From NCBI RefSeq assembly GCF_900111735.1, contig NZ_FOHW01000011.1:1-64000 (forward strand): a DNA stretch of 64,000 bases, written 5' to 3'. The notes under the pieces were generated by a model. The model did no database searches. It was not told the DNA's origin and was given only the letters and a program-made list of their open reading frames with translations. This DNA comes from Pseudomonas graminis. GTDB lineage: Bacteria; Pseudomonadota; Gammaproteobacteria; Pseudomonadales; Pseudomonadaceae. Shown here piece after piece: positions 16,795 through 25,436 of the stretch. Every line of letters begins with the position of its first letter. Positions within the stretch are counted from its first letter, which is position 1. Both the position numbers and the translations under genes were made by a program.

Positions 16795-18204
16795 ATGTCA
16801 GTCGCTAAGAAAATGAGCGTCGGTCAGCTCACGATGTTGACTGCGGTCAACATGCTCGGGTCCGGCATTGTGTTATTGCCCACCAAACTCGCCGAGGTCG
16901 GCGGTATTTCCATCCTGTCCTGGCTGATCACGGCCACCGGCTCGCTGGCTCTGGCCTACGCCTTTGCGCGCTGCGGCATGCTCAGTCGCAAGACCGGCGG
17001 CATGGGCGGTTACGCAGAATATACCTTCGGTAAATCGGGTAACTACATCACCAACTACACCTACGGTTTATCGTTGCTGATTGCCAATGTGGCCATCAGT
17101 ATCACCGCAGTTGGATATATTCAGACGCTGTTCGGTATCAAGTTAGGATCGCTGGAAGTCGGTCTGGCCACCATTGCCCTGTTGTGGATTACCACGTTCG
17201 CCAACTTCGGCGGCGCGAGTATTACCGGCAAGATTGGCGCGGTGACCGTATGGGGTGTTATTGCACCGGTCGTGCTGGTCTCGACCATCGGCTGGTTCTG
17301 GTTCGACAGCAGCACCTATGCGGCCGGATGGAATCCCCACGACAAATCCTGGTACGAAGCTGCAGGCGCTTCGGTGGCGATTACCTTGTGGGCGTTTCTC
17401 GGCCTGGAGTCGGCGTGCGCCAACGGTGATGCTGTGGAAAACCCAGAGAAGAACGTGCCCATCGCCGTGCTCGGCGGTACCCTCGGTGCAGCAGTGATCT
17501 ACATCGTGTCGACCAATGTCATCGCCGGCATTGTCGGCAACGCGGAGCTTGTTTCTTCAACCGCACCCTTCGGGCTGGTGTTCGCCAAGATGTTCAACCC
17601 CATGATCGGCGACATCGTCATGGGGCTGATGGTGCTGGCTTGTGTCGGCTCATTGTTGGGCTGGCAGTTCACGGTGGCGCAGGTGTTCAAAAGCTCGGCG
17701 GACACCGGATACTTCCTGCCGATCTTCGCCAAGGCCAACAAGCACGGAGTGCCCATCATCAGCATGTTGATCCTGCTGGCGATCCAGACCGCACTGGCGC
17801 TGCTGACCATCAGCCCCGACCTGGCCAAACAGTTCGACACGCTGGTCAATCTCGCGGTGGTCACCAACCTGGTGCCGTACATCCTCTCGATGGCAACGCT
17901 GATGACCCTGCAAAAGGTCTCCAACGTGCCGCCGCACAAAGCCCTCATCACCAACATCGTCGCTGCCATCGCCGCCGCGTACAGCTATCTGGCGCTGTAC
18001 AGCTCCGGCGCCGAAGCGTTGATGCTCGGCGGGGTGGCGACCATTTTCGGCTATACCCTGTTCGGCTTCGTCAACACTCGGCTGATCAAGCTTGAAGGGC
18101 TGAACAACAGCGTGCCGACCCAGACCGTCGCGGCGCAGCACATCGTCGGCGAGCCGATCCCCGTCAATAACCTGAACCTCGCCACCCTGGAGACTCGACC
18201 ATGA
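16795..18204 (+). CDS. potE: Putrescine-ornithine type APC antiporter
   Basis: A 469-residue amino acid/polyamine transporter with about 12 membrane segments. The N-terminal segments (NMLGSGIVLLPTKLAEVG, GGMGGYAEYTFGKSGNYI, LLIANVAISITAVGYIQT) match the PotE pattern closely and CadB or AdiC less well. Such antiporters take up a basic amino acid and expel the matching polyamine made by a cytoplasmic decarboxylase. Its stop overlaps the start of the decarboxylase gene (ATGA). The upstream ANR box predicts expression at low oxygen. The substrate pair is inferred. Confidence 0.85.
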   Translation: MSVAKKMSVGQLTMLTAVNMLGSGIVLLPTKLAEVGGISILSWLITATGSLALAYAFARCGMLSRKTGGMGGYAEYTFGKSGNYITNYTYGLSLLIANVAISITAVGYIQTLFGIKLGSLEVGLATIALLWITTFANFGGASITGKIGAVTVWGVIAPVVLVSTIGWFWFDSSTYAAGWNPHDKSWYEAAGASVAITLWAFLGLESACANGDAVENPEKNVPIAVLGGTLGAAVIYIVSTNVIAGIVGNAELVSSTAPFGLVFAKMFNPMIGDIVMGLMVLACVGSLLGWQFTVAQVFKSSADTGYFLPIFAKANKHGVPIISMLILLAIQTALALLTISPDLAKQFDTLVNLAVVTNLVPYILSMATLMTLQKVSNVPPHKALITNIVAAIAAAYSYLALYSSGAEALMLGGVATIFGYTLFGFVNTRLIKLEGLNNSVPTQTVAAQHIVGEPIPVNNLNLATLETRP

Positions 18205-20486
18205 GCGACAACAGACACCTGCTCGGCATGCTGGCGCTGCTGGTCAGCAGCCAGCCAGACAAGCGCAGCGTGTTCGGCCGGGCCCTGATCCAGTTGATCA
18301 GCGACGTGGAAGACCGCGCCATCAGCGTGTTGACCTCGGAAAGCCTGAGCGACGCGAAGTCGATCCTCAGCACCGATCCGGCGATCCAGTGTGTGTTGCT
18401 CAGTTGGGAAATGGACAGCAGCGACGACCACAAGGAATGCATTGATCTGCTCACCACGTTGCGTGAGCGCAACACGCGGGTGCCGGTTTTTCTGATCAGC
18501 GATCGCAGCACGGCGTCGAGTGTGCCGTTGATTTTCATGCAGCACGCCGATGACTTCATCTGGTTGCCGGAAGACACCAGCCGCTTCCTCAGCGGGCGGA
18601 TCATGGCGGCTATCGAACGCTATCGTCAGGCGGTGTTGCCGCCGATGTTCGGCGCGCTGCTGAAGTTCGCCCGCAGCTACGAATATTCCTGGCACACCCC
18701 GGGCCATGCCGGCGGTACGGCCTTTCTGAAAAGCACGGCAGGCCGAGCCTTCTACGAGTTTTTCGGCGAGAACCTGCTGCGCTCCGACCTGTCGATTTCT
18801 GTTGGCGAACTGGGCTCGTTGCTCGACCACAGCGGCCCGATCGGCCAAGGCGAGCGCTACGCCGCGAAGGTGTTCGGCGCCCATCGCACGTACTACGTGA
18901 CCAATGGTTCGTCGATGTCCAACCGTGTGATCCTTATGGCCAGCGTCACCCGCGACCAGATCGCCCTGTGCGACCGCAACTGTCACAAGTCCGCCGAGCA
19001 CGCGATGACGCTGTCCGGCGCGATCCCGACTTACCTGGTGCCCACGCGCAACCGCTTCGGCATCATCGGCCCGATCCTGCCGCAAACCCTGAGCGCCGAG
19101 AGCGTCAAAGCCGCCATCGCCAGCAATCCGCTGGTCAAAAGCCACATCGACCCGACGCCGGTGCATGCCATCGTCACCAACTCCACGTACGACGGCCTGA
19201 CCTACAACGTCACCCGCGTCGAAGAGCTGCTGGGGCAGAGCGTTGATCGGCTGCATTTTGACGAGGCCTGGTACGGCTATGCGCGGTTCAACCCGCTGTA
19301 CAAGGACCGCTTCGCCATGCACGGCAGCCCGGATGATCACGATCCGTCCAAGCCCACCGTGTTCGCCACGCAGTCGACCCACAAGCTGCTCGCGGCGCTG
19401 TCCCAGGCCTCGATGATTCATGTCCGTAATGGCCGCAACCCGATTCCCCACGGGCGGTTCAACGAGTCCTACATGATGCACGCGTCGACCTCGCCCAATT
19501 ACGCGATCATGGCGTCCTGCGATGTCAGCTCGGCGATAATGGAGGCGCCTAGTGGACAAATTCTGACCAACGAATCCATCGAAGAAGCGGTGGCGTTCCG
19601 TCAGGTCATCTCGCGCATGCAGACCGACATGCTGAGCCGCGACGACTGGTTTTTCTCCTGCTGGCAGCCGCCTACCGTGCAGGTCGGGGCTACGGCGATT
19701 GCGTTTCACGAAGTCGATCCGGTGCGGCTCAAGACCGATCCAAACTGCTGGGTCTTGCACCCCAACGAGGTGTGGCACGGCTTCGGCGACATCGAAGACG
19801 GCTACTGCATGCTCGACCCGATCAAGGTGTCCATCCTCAGTCCGGGTATGGGCGACGACGGCAACCTGCTGGACTTCGGCATTCCGGCCTGCTTGCTCAC
19901 TGCCTACTTGGGCCAGCAAGGCATCATCGTTGAGAAGACCACCGACTTCACCATCCTTTTCCTGTTCTCCATCGGCATCACCAAGGGCAAGTGGGGCACG
20001 CTGGTCAACGCATTGCTCGACTTCAAGCGCGACTACGACACCAACCTGGAACTGGAAATTTGCCTGCCCGAACTGTTGACCGCGAACCAGCAGCGCTATG
20101 CCGGCATGGGACTAAAGGATCTGGCGCAAGCTATCTTTGCCGCGATGAAAGAGACCAAGACCACGGCCGCCATGTCGAAGGCGTTCGGCACGTTGCCCAA
20201 GGCGGAATTCAGCCCGGTGGAGGCGTATGAGAAGTTGGTCAGAAACGAGGTGGAGCAGGTCACTCTGGAAGAGGCCGCCGGGCGAATTGCCGCGACAGGG
20301 ATCGTGCCTTACCCGCCGGGCATCCCGCTGCTGATGCCGGGAGAAAACGCAGGCCCTGCGGATGGGCCGGTGCTGTCCTATCTTCGGGCGCTGGAAAGCT
20401 TTGATCGATCATTCCCCGGCTTCACCCACGACACCCACGGGATTGAAAGCGATGCGGGGGTTTATCGGATGCTGGTGCTGAAATAG
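18201..20486 (+). CDS. Ornithine/lysine/arginine decarboxylase (PLP fold type I)
   Basis: A 761-residue decarboxylase with an N-terminal receiver-like wing domain (about residues 1-130), a large PLP domain and a C-terminal domain. The PLP lysine is in FATQSTHKLLAALSQAS (about K395). The HFDEAWYGYARFNP segment carries the PLP-ring Asp. The region around residue 160 (EYSWHTPGHAGGTAFLKS) resembles lysine decarboxylases, whereas RNRFGIIGPI resembles arginine decarboxylases, so substrate choice is open. With the upstream antiporter it should consume cytoplasmic protons and export a polyamine, an acid- and anoxia-tolerance module. Confidence 0.88.
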   Translation: MSDNRHLLGMLALLVSSQPDKRSVFGRALIQLISDVEDRAISVLTSESLSDAKSILSTDPAIQCVLLSWEMDSSDDHKECIDLLTTLRERNTRVPVFLISDRSTASSVPLIFMQHADDFIWLPEDTSRFLSGRIMAAIERYRQAVLPPMFGALLKFARSYEYSWHTPGHAGGTAFLKSTAGRAFYEFFGENLLRSDLSISVGELGSLLDHSGPIGQGERYAAKVFGAHRTYYVTNGSSMSNRVILMASVTRDQIALCDRNCHKSAEHAMTLSGAIPTYLVPTRNRFGIIGPILPQTLSAESVKAAIASNPLVKSHIDPTPVHAIVTNSTYDGLTYNVTRVEELLGQSVDRLHFDEAWYGYARFNPLYKDRFAMHGSPDDHDPSKPTVFATQSTHKLLAALSQASMIHVRNGRNPIPHGRFNESYMMHASTSPNYAIMASCDVSSAIMEAPSGQILTNESIEEAVAFRQVISRMQTDMLSRDDWFFSCWQPPTVQVGATAIAFHEVDPVRLKTDPNCWVLHPNEVWHGFGDIEDGYCMLDPIKVSILSPGMGDDGNLLDFGIPACLLTAYLGQQGIIVEKTTDFTILFLFSIGITKGKWGTLVNALLDFKRDYDTNLELEICLPELLTANQQRYAGMGLKDLAQAIFAAMKETKTTAAMSKAFGTLPKAEFSPVEAYEKLVRNEVEQVTLEEAAGRIAATGIVPYPPGIPLLMPGENAGPADGPVLSYLRALESFDRSFPGFTHDTHGIESDAGVYRMLVLK

Positions 20487-20499
20487 CTTCAGCGTTGAG

Positions 20500-20525
20500 A
20501 GAGGTGGGCCGTCTGGCGCACCTCT
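20500..20525 (+). terminator. Hairpin after the decarboxylase gene
   Basis: AGAGGTG/CACCTCT (20500-20506, 20519-20525) with a 12-base loop. No T run follows, so it is a weak candidate terminator between convergent genes. Confidence 0.4.
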
Positions 20526-20528
20526 GGC

Positions 20529-20801
20529 TCAGTTGCTCTGGGCCTTTTGCAGCGCTTGCTGCGTCAGTGCCACACATTCACGCCCACCGTCATCGTTGTG
20601 CCGCGCCAGGGCCGCTTCGGCCCGGTGCACGGTGGTGTCGATATCGCTTTTCACGGCGTCGCTGAGGTTGGGATTGGCGACTTTCGCGTCACGAACCTTG
20701 CTCAGGTTCATCTGGCACTGATTGTTGTCGTCGTTGGCATTTGCCGCGAAGGGCAGGGCACATGCAGTCAGGAGCAAGCCGGCAAGCAGGGCGTGTTTCA
20801 T
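20529..20801 (-). CDS. Small secreted two-cysteine protein (paralogue A)
   Basis: A 90-residue protein with a clear signal peptide (MKHALLAGLLLTACALPFAANA, cut after ANA). The mature part is a short helical domain starting NDDNNQCQMNLSKVRDAK and ending ECVALTQQALQKAQSN. Its two mature cysteines probably form a disulphide. The protein at 26532-26822 has the same plan (signal, C-x-x-N-[IL], NL, D[IT]-x-KTV-like, EC, T-x-x-[IAL]), so the two are likely paralogues. The function is unknown. Confidence 0.75.
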   Translation of the reverse strand: MKHALLAGLLLTACALPFAANANDDNNQCQMNLSKVRDAKVANPNLSDAVKSDIDTTVHRAEAALARHNDDGGRECVALTQQALQKAQSN

Positions 20802-20904
20802 GTGGGTTTCCGCAGAAGTAGGGGTGTGGCTCGTTATCTGTACGAGCTTTCCGCATCAGACCTCAGATTCCGGATTTCCGCCAGTGGCCGCTTAACGCGA
20901 TCTG

Positions 20905-21762
20905 TCACTTGACCAGTGTGATGATGCCGACCACCTTCTTGTCGCCATCCAGCACCGGCAAGTAATTGCTGTCATTCCTGGCCAGCATCTTCATCGCGTC
21001 CGCCATCGAATGCTCCAGGGACAGGCTTTCCGTACTGCGTGAGAGAGTCCGAGCGGCGTCGATATCGGAACGGTTACGCCGCAGCGCGTGCTCTTCGGTC
21101 TTGTGCAGAATCTCCTCAAGGTCCTCCCGAGAAACATCGACGAACTCGCCCATCTCCTCCAGCGCCTTGTCGAGATCCTCGGTCTTGAAGCCGTCGTTGT
21201 TGAGTGGCGGCTGTTCGGTCGCCGGCAACTCACTGGCCTGCGCCTTGGGGTAGCGCACCCTGGTCAGGTTGTTGTAGATCAGCGCGCCGACCAGCAGACA
21301 CACCGCGTTGAGCATCACCGGGCCAAGCACATACAGCCCCAAGGGCGACAGCTCGTTCTTCGACGTGACGATGCAGATCGCCACCGCTGCAGCGGGCGGA
21401 TGCAGGCAGCGGAACACGCACATGAGCAGGATGGACGAGCAGACCGCCAGGCTGGCGGCGTTGATGGTGTTGCCGAACAGCCTGATGGACAAGAGCGCCA
21501 CCAGCGCGGCGATCAGGTAACTGCCGAGGATCGACCAAGGCTGAGCGAGCGCCCCGGTCGACACCGCAAACAGCAGCACCGCCGACGCACCGACCGGGCC
21601 GAGCAGGTGCAGCGTGATATCGATGCCATACAGCTCGCGGCAGAACACTGCACTGACGAAGATGCCCAGGCACGCACCGATTGCGGCCCGCCACCACTCG
21701 ACAGGATGAGTGTTGGAAGATTGGGGGATAAAACTACGCAGGAGGTTTTTCACGATCAACAC
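20905..21762 (-). CDS. HPP family membrane protein with a C-terminal CBS unit
   Basis: A 285-residue protein. Residues about 20-170 form the HPP family membrane domain of four to five helices, with the diagnostic FRCLHPPAAAVAI. A charged linker, EDLDKALEEMGEFVDVSREDLEEIL, follows, then one CBS-like unit (SLEHSMADAMKMLARNDSNYLPVLDGDKKVVGIITLVK) that stops right after its second strand. Relatives I know usually carry a longer CBS region, so this copy may be shortened at the C-terminus. HPP proteins have been linked to nitrite transport in plastids. The bacterial role is not established. Confidence 0.8.
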   Translation of the reverse strand: MLIVKNLLRSFIPQSSNTHPVEWWRAAIGACLGIFVSAVFCRELYGIDITLHLLGPVGASAVLLFAVSTGALAQPWSILGSYLIAALVALLSIRLFGNTINAASLAVCSSILLMCVFRCLHPPAAAVAICIVTSKNELSPLGLYVLGPVMLNAVCLLVGALIYNNLTRVRYPKAQASELPATEQPPLNNDGFKTEDLDKALEEMGEFVDVSREDLEEILHKTEEHALRRNRSDIDAARTLSRSTESLSLEHSMADAMKMLARNDSNYLPVLDGDKKVVGIITLVK

Positions 21763-21946
21763 ATTTCAAGAGAGGGGATAAAAGCGCGGAGATTTTCAAT
21801 GCATTGGCCGGGCAAGGCAAACGTGAACAGCGCTGGTTCGATTCAAGAGGCTTGAGACATGGGACAGAGCCGCGCAAAAGAAAGCCACCCACGTCGCCAA
21901 GGTCGGGGTTACCTGGCCGCGTAGGTGGCGTAGTTCAAAGCTGCAC

Positions 21947-22228
21947 TTACAAACTGCGCGACTGAGCTGACTGTCGAACTCGACGTGCAGGTCGTGCCTC
22001 TTCAACTTCCAGCAAGTGCATGGCCAATACGTCAGTCAAAAACCGGAACTGATCGTTGAAGCCCACCACCTCATTACTGAAGTGGTTTTCCGCCGAGGGC
22101 ATCATGAAGGCGCCGAAGCGATTGTCCTCAACGAGACCGTGGCTGTTCTTGCGGGCGATGACATGTTGTGAGTAATAGTTCTTTCCAAATATCGGAAAGC
22201 TAACGTGCAAAGTGACGTCTCGGGTCAT
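21947..22228 (-). CDS. Hypothetical protein, 93 residues
   Basis: Begins MTRDVTLHVSFPIFGKNYYS and ends with an Arg/Ser-rich tail. No signal peptide or membrane helix. GGAG lies eight bases upstream of the ATG, supporting translation. I recognise no family. The aromatic N-terminal half and the DQFRFLTDVLAMHLLEVEE helix suggest a small folded domain. It sits among short accessory genes between the HPP gene and sotB. Confidence 0.55.
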   Translation of the reverse strand: MTRDVTLHVSFPIFGKNYYSQHVIARKNSHGLVEDNRFGAFMMPSAENHFSNEVVGFNDQFRFLTDVLAMHLLEVEEARPARRVRQSAQSRSL

Positions 22229-22296
22229 GTCGATTGCTCCGCATTTAACAGAAGTTGAAAGCGTGAAAGGTGCTGATAAGTGTCAGCTACTTGGCC

Positions 22297-22434
22297 TTAA
22301 TTGGCCGGTGCCACAACACGACTGTCCTCTTCGTCCGCGGTCATGACGACCGACGCCAGATCGAAGAGTTTGAGGGCGACGACGTAGCTGGTTAGCGCTG
22401 CGAGCGTCAAGCAAGTAAGGAGATGAACGATCAT
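22297..22434 (-). CDS. Small single-pass membrane protein, 45 residues
   Basis: The frame begins MIVHLLTCLTLAALTSYVVA, one membrane segment, followed by an acidic tail containing TADEEDSRVVAPAN. AGGAAAA directly precedes the ATG. The protein is too short for routine gene calling and has no recognised family. The gene start and composition support it, but only comparison could confirm it. Confidence 0.5.
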   Translation of the reverse strand: MIVHLLTCLTLAALTSYVVALKLFDLASVVMTADEEDSRVVAPAN

Positions 22435-22550
22435 TTTTCCTGCCCTCGGTTCGTGTTTGGGTGTGAGGGCGATGGTACGCCCATGAGTGTTGAGCGGAAG
22501 GCATTCGCGGGAATGTTGGTTATCGATGGGAATGATGGAGCGGGAATCCT

Positions 22551-22637
22551 GTAGGAGCGCGCTTGCCCGCGAATGCGTCCAGTCAGGCGCATCAGAATTC
22601 CTGACCCAACGTGATTCGCGGGTAATCGCGCGCCTAT
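22551..22637. repeat. Degenerate REPIN
   Basis: The left arm 22551-22573 is a perfect GTAGGAGCGCGCTTGCCCG-type arm. The right arm, ending near 22637, has several substitutions (GGGTAATCGCGCGCCTAT), so it can no longer pair fully. It lies just downstream of the sotB stop. Confidence 0.7.
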
Positions 22638-22680
22638 TGCTGGTCGTGCATTTGCCCGCCCGACTGCTGGGTTCTGTGGC

Positions 22681-23859
22681 CTACGCCCGAATCGTTTCGC
22701 CATACCGATGCGTTGCCAGGCACGCCAGCAGCAGACCACTGATCGCCACCATTCCGCCGACCAGACCGATGTTCGCCACGCCGAGCTGGCTGATCACCAC
22801 GCTGCCCAGCAGCGCGCCGCCGCCGATGCCGATGTTGTAGATACCTGAATGCAGGGCCATGGCCACGTCCGTCGCATCCGGCGCCATCGCCAGCACCTTG
22901 GACTGCATCACCAGCCCAAAGCACATGATCGCCATGCCCCAGACCACGCTCAGCGTACCCATCGACGAGGCATTGCCGGACAGCGGCAGCAACAGAATCA
23001 GACACGCCGCCAGCGCGCCGATCGCGGTGATCAGCAGGCCGCGCGGGTAACGGTTGTTGTAGCGGCTGAAGATCACCGATCCGACGATCCCGGCGCCGCC
23101 GAACAGCAACAGGATAACGGTAGTCATGTCGCCATCCATCTTCGCCACGATCTGTGCGAACGGTTCGATGTAGCTGTAGGCCGTGAACTGCGCCGTGACC
23201 ACCAGAGCCGTCAGCAGATAGAGCAACATCAGCGCCGGCCGCTTGAACAGCATCGGCAGGCTCTGCAACGAACCGGAGTTCTGGCTCGGCAGGAGCGGCA
23301 GCGATTTCATCAGCACCAAGACGGTAAGACCCGAGGCAATGGCAATCGCCAGGAATGTTGCGCGCCAACCCAGCGCTTCGCCCAGCATCCGCCCCAGCGG
23401 AATGCCGAGGACCATCGCCAGCGCGGTGCCGGTTGCCAGGAGCCCGAGGGCTTGTACCTGCTTGCCCTCCGGCGCCACCCGCACGGCCAGAGACGCGGTC
23501 ACCGACCAGAACACGGCATGGGCCACCGCGATACCGACACGACTGACCAGCAGCATGCCGAAGCTCGACGACACGCTCGACATCACGTGGGCGGCGATGA
23601 ACGTCAGAAACACAAACAACAGCAACTTGCGCCGCTCGATGTTGCGGGTCAGCAGCATCATCGGCAGGGAGGTCAGCGACACGATCCACGCGTAGACCGT
23701 CAGCATCAGGCCGACCTGGGCAGTGGTCATGTCGAAGCTATGACCGATGGCGCTCAACAAACCCACCGGCACAAATTCCGTGGTGTTGAAAATGAAGGCC
23801 GCCAGGGCCAGCGCGATGACGCTCAGCCAACTTCCGGTGTGTGCGTTAGTGGTATTCAT
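22681..23859 (-). CDS. sotB: Sugar-efflux MFS transporter (SotB type)
   Basis: A 392-residue major facilitator with 12 hydrophobic segments. The N-terminus ([20 protein letters not shown]) and the [25 protein letters not shown] loop match the SotB/YdeA sugar-efflux branch of the drug/H+ antiporters. The start at 23859 ([11 protein letters not shown]) gives the usual short cytoplasmic N-terminus, with AGGAGG about 12 bases upstream. A longer frame to 23958 adds an arginine-rich stretch that does not fit. The export substrate is not shown by the sequence. Confidence 0.87.
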   Translation of the reverse strand: MNTTNAHTGSWLSVIALALAAFIFNTTEFVPVGLLSAIGHSFDMTTAQVGLMLTVYAWIVSLTSLPMMLLTRNIERRKLLLFVFLTFIAAHVMSSVSSSFGMLLVSRVGIAVAHAVFWSVTASLAVRVAPEGKQVQALGLLATGTALAMVLGIPLGRMLGEALGWRATFLAIAIASGLTVLVLMKSLPLLPSQNSGSLQSLPMLFKRPALMLLYLLTALVVTAQFTAYSYIEPFAQIVAKMDGDMTTVILLLFGGAGIVGSVIFSRYNNRYPRGLLITAIGALAACLILLLPLSGNASSMGTLSVVWGMAIMCFGLVMQSKVLAMAPDATDVAMALHSGIYNIGIGGGALLGSVVISQLGVANIGLVGGMVAISGLLLACLATHRYGETIRA

Positions 23860-24253
23860 TAAAACGAATGCCCTCCTGAAGAATTCGGTTTGCCGCTTCA
23901 CCAACAAAAACGCCGACAAGCAGGAAGACCGCTCGAGGCGTAGGCCTGGGCGGTGCATGCGGTCAGCTGAATATTATGAGTATGGGGAGATGCGACGAGA
24001 TGTTGCGGATTCTACGCCGTTGTTAACGTTGTCACAACGCAGGTCCGGGGTCTCAGGGGCGTTCATTTGTCGCAGGTGTGCTGCGGCGCTTGCTTTCAGC
24101 AGCGGTCGCCAGCATGTGGGGCGCGATGAGGTCGGCGTTCAATATGAGATGTCGTGGACAAACCGCCCGTCTAATCCGGGGCACTTGGCGGGCTCAGGGG
24201 ATTCTCATGGTCATGGTGCGGATAACTCGCACGTAAACGAGGAGATCGATTTC
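23860..24253. other. Intergenic region before the 67-residue acidic protein gene
   Basis: A 394-base divergent spacer with no convincing gene, REPIN or terminator. It must hold the sotB promoter and that of the acidic protein gene. GAGGAG at about 24239-24244 is the ribosome site of the latter. Confidence 0.45.
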
Positions 24254-24457
24254 ATGGCTAATGACACTTCGCTTACAGGGACCACCGCGCAGACGGATCC
24301 GGATAAGGACCTTGGCTTTAATGAGGACTCGCCCGATGTTTCCGATCCGCAGGTAGACCCGACCGAGCCCGCGCGTACCGAGAATGACCCGGTGACTGAC
24401 GAGCCAACCACTCGCCGTGGGAATGATGAGCCGCTGCCGGGGAAGGGCGGGGTTTGA
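24254..24457 (+). CDS. Small acidic disordered protein, 67 residues
   Basis: The product MANDTSLTGTTAQTDPDKDL continues with Asp-, Pro-, Glu- and Thr-rich sequence to the end, ending PLPGKGGV. It has no hydrophobic core and is predicted to be disordered. GAGGAG lies about ten bases upstream, and a strong terminator follows 20 bases after the stop, so it is an independent gene. The function is unknown. Its composition recalls stress-induced hydrophilic proteins, which is only a guess. Confidence 0.65.
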   Translation: MANDTSLTGTTAQTDPDKDLGFNEDSPDVSDPQVDPTEPARTENDPVTDEPTTRRGNDEPLPGKGGV

Positions 24458-24475
24458 TCGACTTGCGCTGAACCC

Positions 24476-24507
24476 AAAAGCCCCGCTGAGTGAAGCGGGG
24501 CTTTTTT
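24476..24507 (+). terminator. Terminator after the acidic protein gene
   Basis: A perfect stem AAAAGCCCCGCT/AGCGGGGCTTTT with a GAGTGA loop and a T run. Confidence 0.93.
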
Positions 24508-24598
24508 ATGGCTGACTTTCGGCGAGCCATCGAGGTGTCGCGCTTCCAGAGCCGCCAAGGTTTTGCGGCAGCCATCGTGAGGGCTAACGGCGTGCTGA

Positions 24599-24919
24599 TC
24601 AGCGCTGGTTGCGTTTGACTGGGACGACGCCGAGCTCATTCTGCTGATAGATCGTGTAGGGCAAGACGAGGGTGTCTGTGATCCCTGAGAGCAACATGTC
24701 AGCCGCAGCGATCGGCGCGGAGTCATGAACGCCATACCGTTCCGGCGCATTCAGGGTGCAATACCCGTAAGCGAAGCCGCTGTAAACTCGGGGGATCTGC
24801 GAACAGTACGAATGCCAACCCGCCAGATTGTCCGATGCCTTGGGCGGGTTGTAGATCGTGATGATTGTGCCGCAGCCGGTTAAGGTTGTGATGAGGAATG
24901 CTGCAATCCATTGCTTCAC
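24599..24919 (-). CDS. YceK/YidQ-like lipoprotein
   Basis: A 106-residue predicted lipoprotein. The signal peptide ends in the lipobox LTGC (C16), giving mature CGTIITIYNPPK. The following YSGFAYGYC and ADMLLSGITDTLVLPYTIYQQ segments match the YceK/YidQ family of small lipoproteins. The start codon is GTG, in a GTGA overlap with the stop of the DUF1493 gene, so translation is probably coupled. The function of the family is unknown. Confidence 0.75.
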   Translation of the reverse strand: MKQWIAAFLITTLTGCGTIITIYNPPKASDNLAGWHSYCSQIPRVYSGFAYGYCTLNAPERYGVHDSAPIAAADMLLSGITDTLVLPYTIYQQNELGVVPVKRNQR

Positions 24920-25362
24920 GGGGAGTCCTTGTTTTGCGGTTGGTGTTGCATCTCATACCCGGTTAGCGGTATGTCGGCTTTCCGCTGGTACAGAGGAATA
25001 TTGCTGTAGTGAACTTGCTCCAGCAGTGTCGGATCCCAAGTCTTCGTTATGGCCGCCAAGTACAGCATGCCTAGCTGGATCGGTATTTTCCCTCGCCTAT
25101 CCTTGCCCCGTCTGAATGAAAGCAGGTCGTAACCTTCCGGCACGAAATATCTGTATGCGTCATAGTTTCCGAGGTCCACAGAGAACCGCTGGAAAAACTC
25201 AGGCATCAGCTCGTTCGCGTCATCCCCTTCAATGCCCAGCTGACGATTGAGGTCTGTCGACAGACTCAAGTCTTTAAACGCATTGGCGCCGAACTCAAAT
25301 GTTTCTTGGACGCACTCTATTATTTTGCCCAGCAGTTCATAATCAACGTCATCGTTGTCCAT
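24916..25362 (-). CDS. DUF1493 family protein (acyl-carrier-protein-like)
   Basis: A 148-residue cytoplasmic protein. The LSLSTDLNRQLGIEGDDANE segment followed by ELMPEFFQRFSVDLGNYDAYRYF is the DUF1493 pattern, which resembles a small acyl-carrier-like helical bundle, though I see no DSL phosphopantetheine site. The ATG at 25362 (MDNDDVDYELLGKIIE) is preferred, since AGGT lies upstream and it fits the family start. An in-frame TTG at 25428 is possible. It is the middle gene of a tight three-gene operon and looks less GC-rich than the core genes around it. Confidence 0.7.
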   Translation of the reverse strand: MDNDDVDYELLGKIIECVQETFEFGANAFKDLSLSTDLNRQLGIEGDDANELMPEFFQRFSVDLGNYDAYRYFVPEGYDLLSFRRGKDRRGKIPIQLGMLYLAAITKTWDPTLLEQVHYSNIPLYQRKADIPLTGYEMQHQPQNKDSP

Positions 25363-25436
25363 TCGATATACCTGATAGTCAGGGTGCGCATTGGCAATGG
25401 AGGTCCCCGATAGCCTAGCCGAGATCAAATGCTCGG

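Noticed and set aside
18051..19919. 622-codon frame opposite the decarboxylase
   Set aside because: Crosses the potE-decarboxylase junction on the other strand and has the Arg/His/Gln-rich composition of an antisense artefact.
11796..22005. Several 60-100 codon frames overlapping known genes
   Set aside because: They lie inside or across real genes in other frames, with no ribosome site or family pattern.
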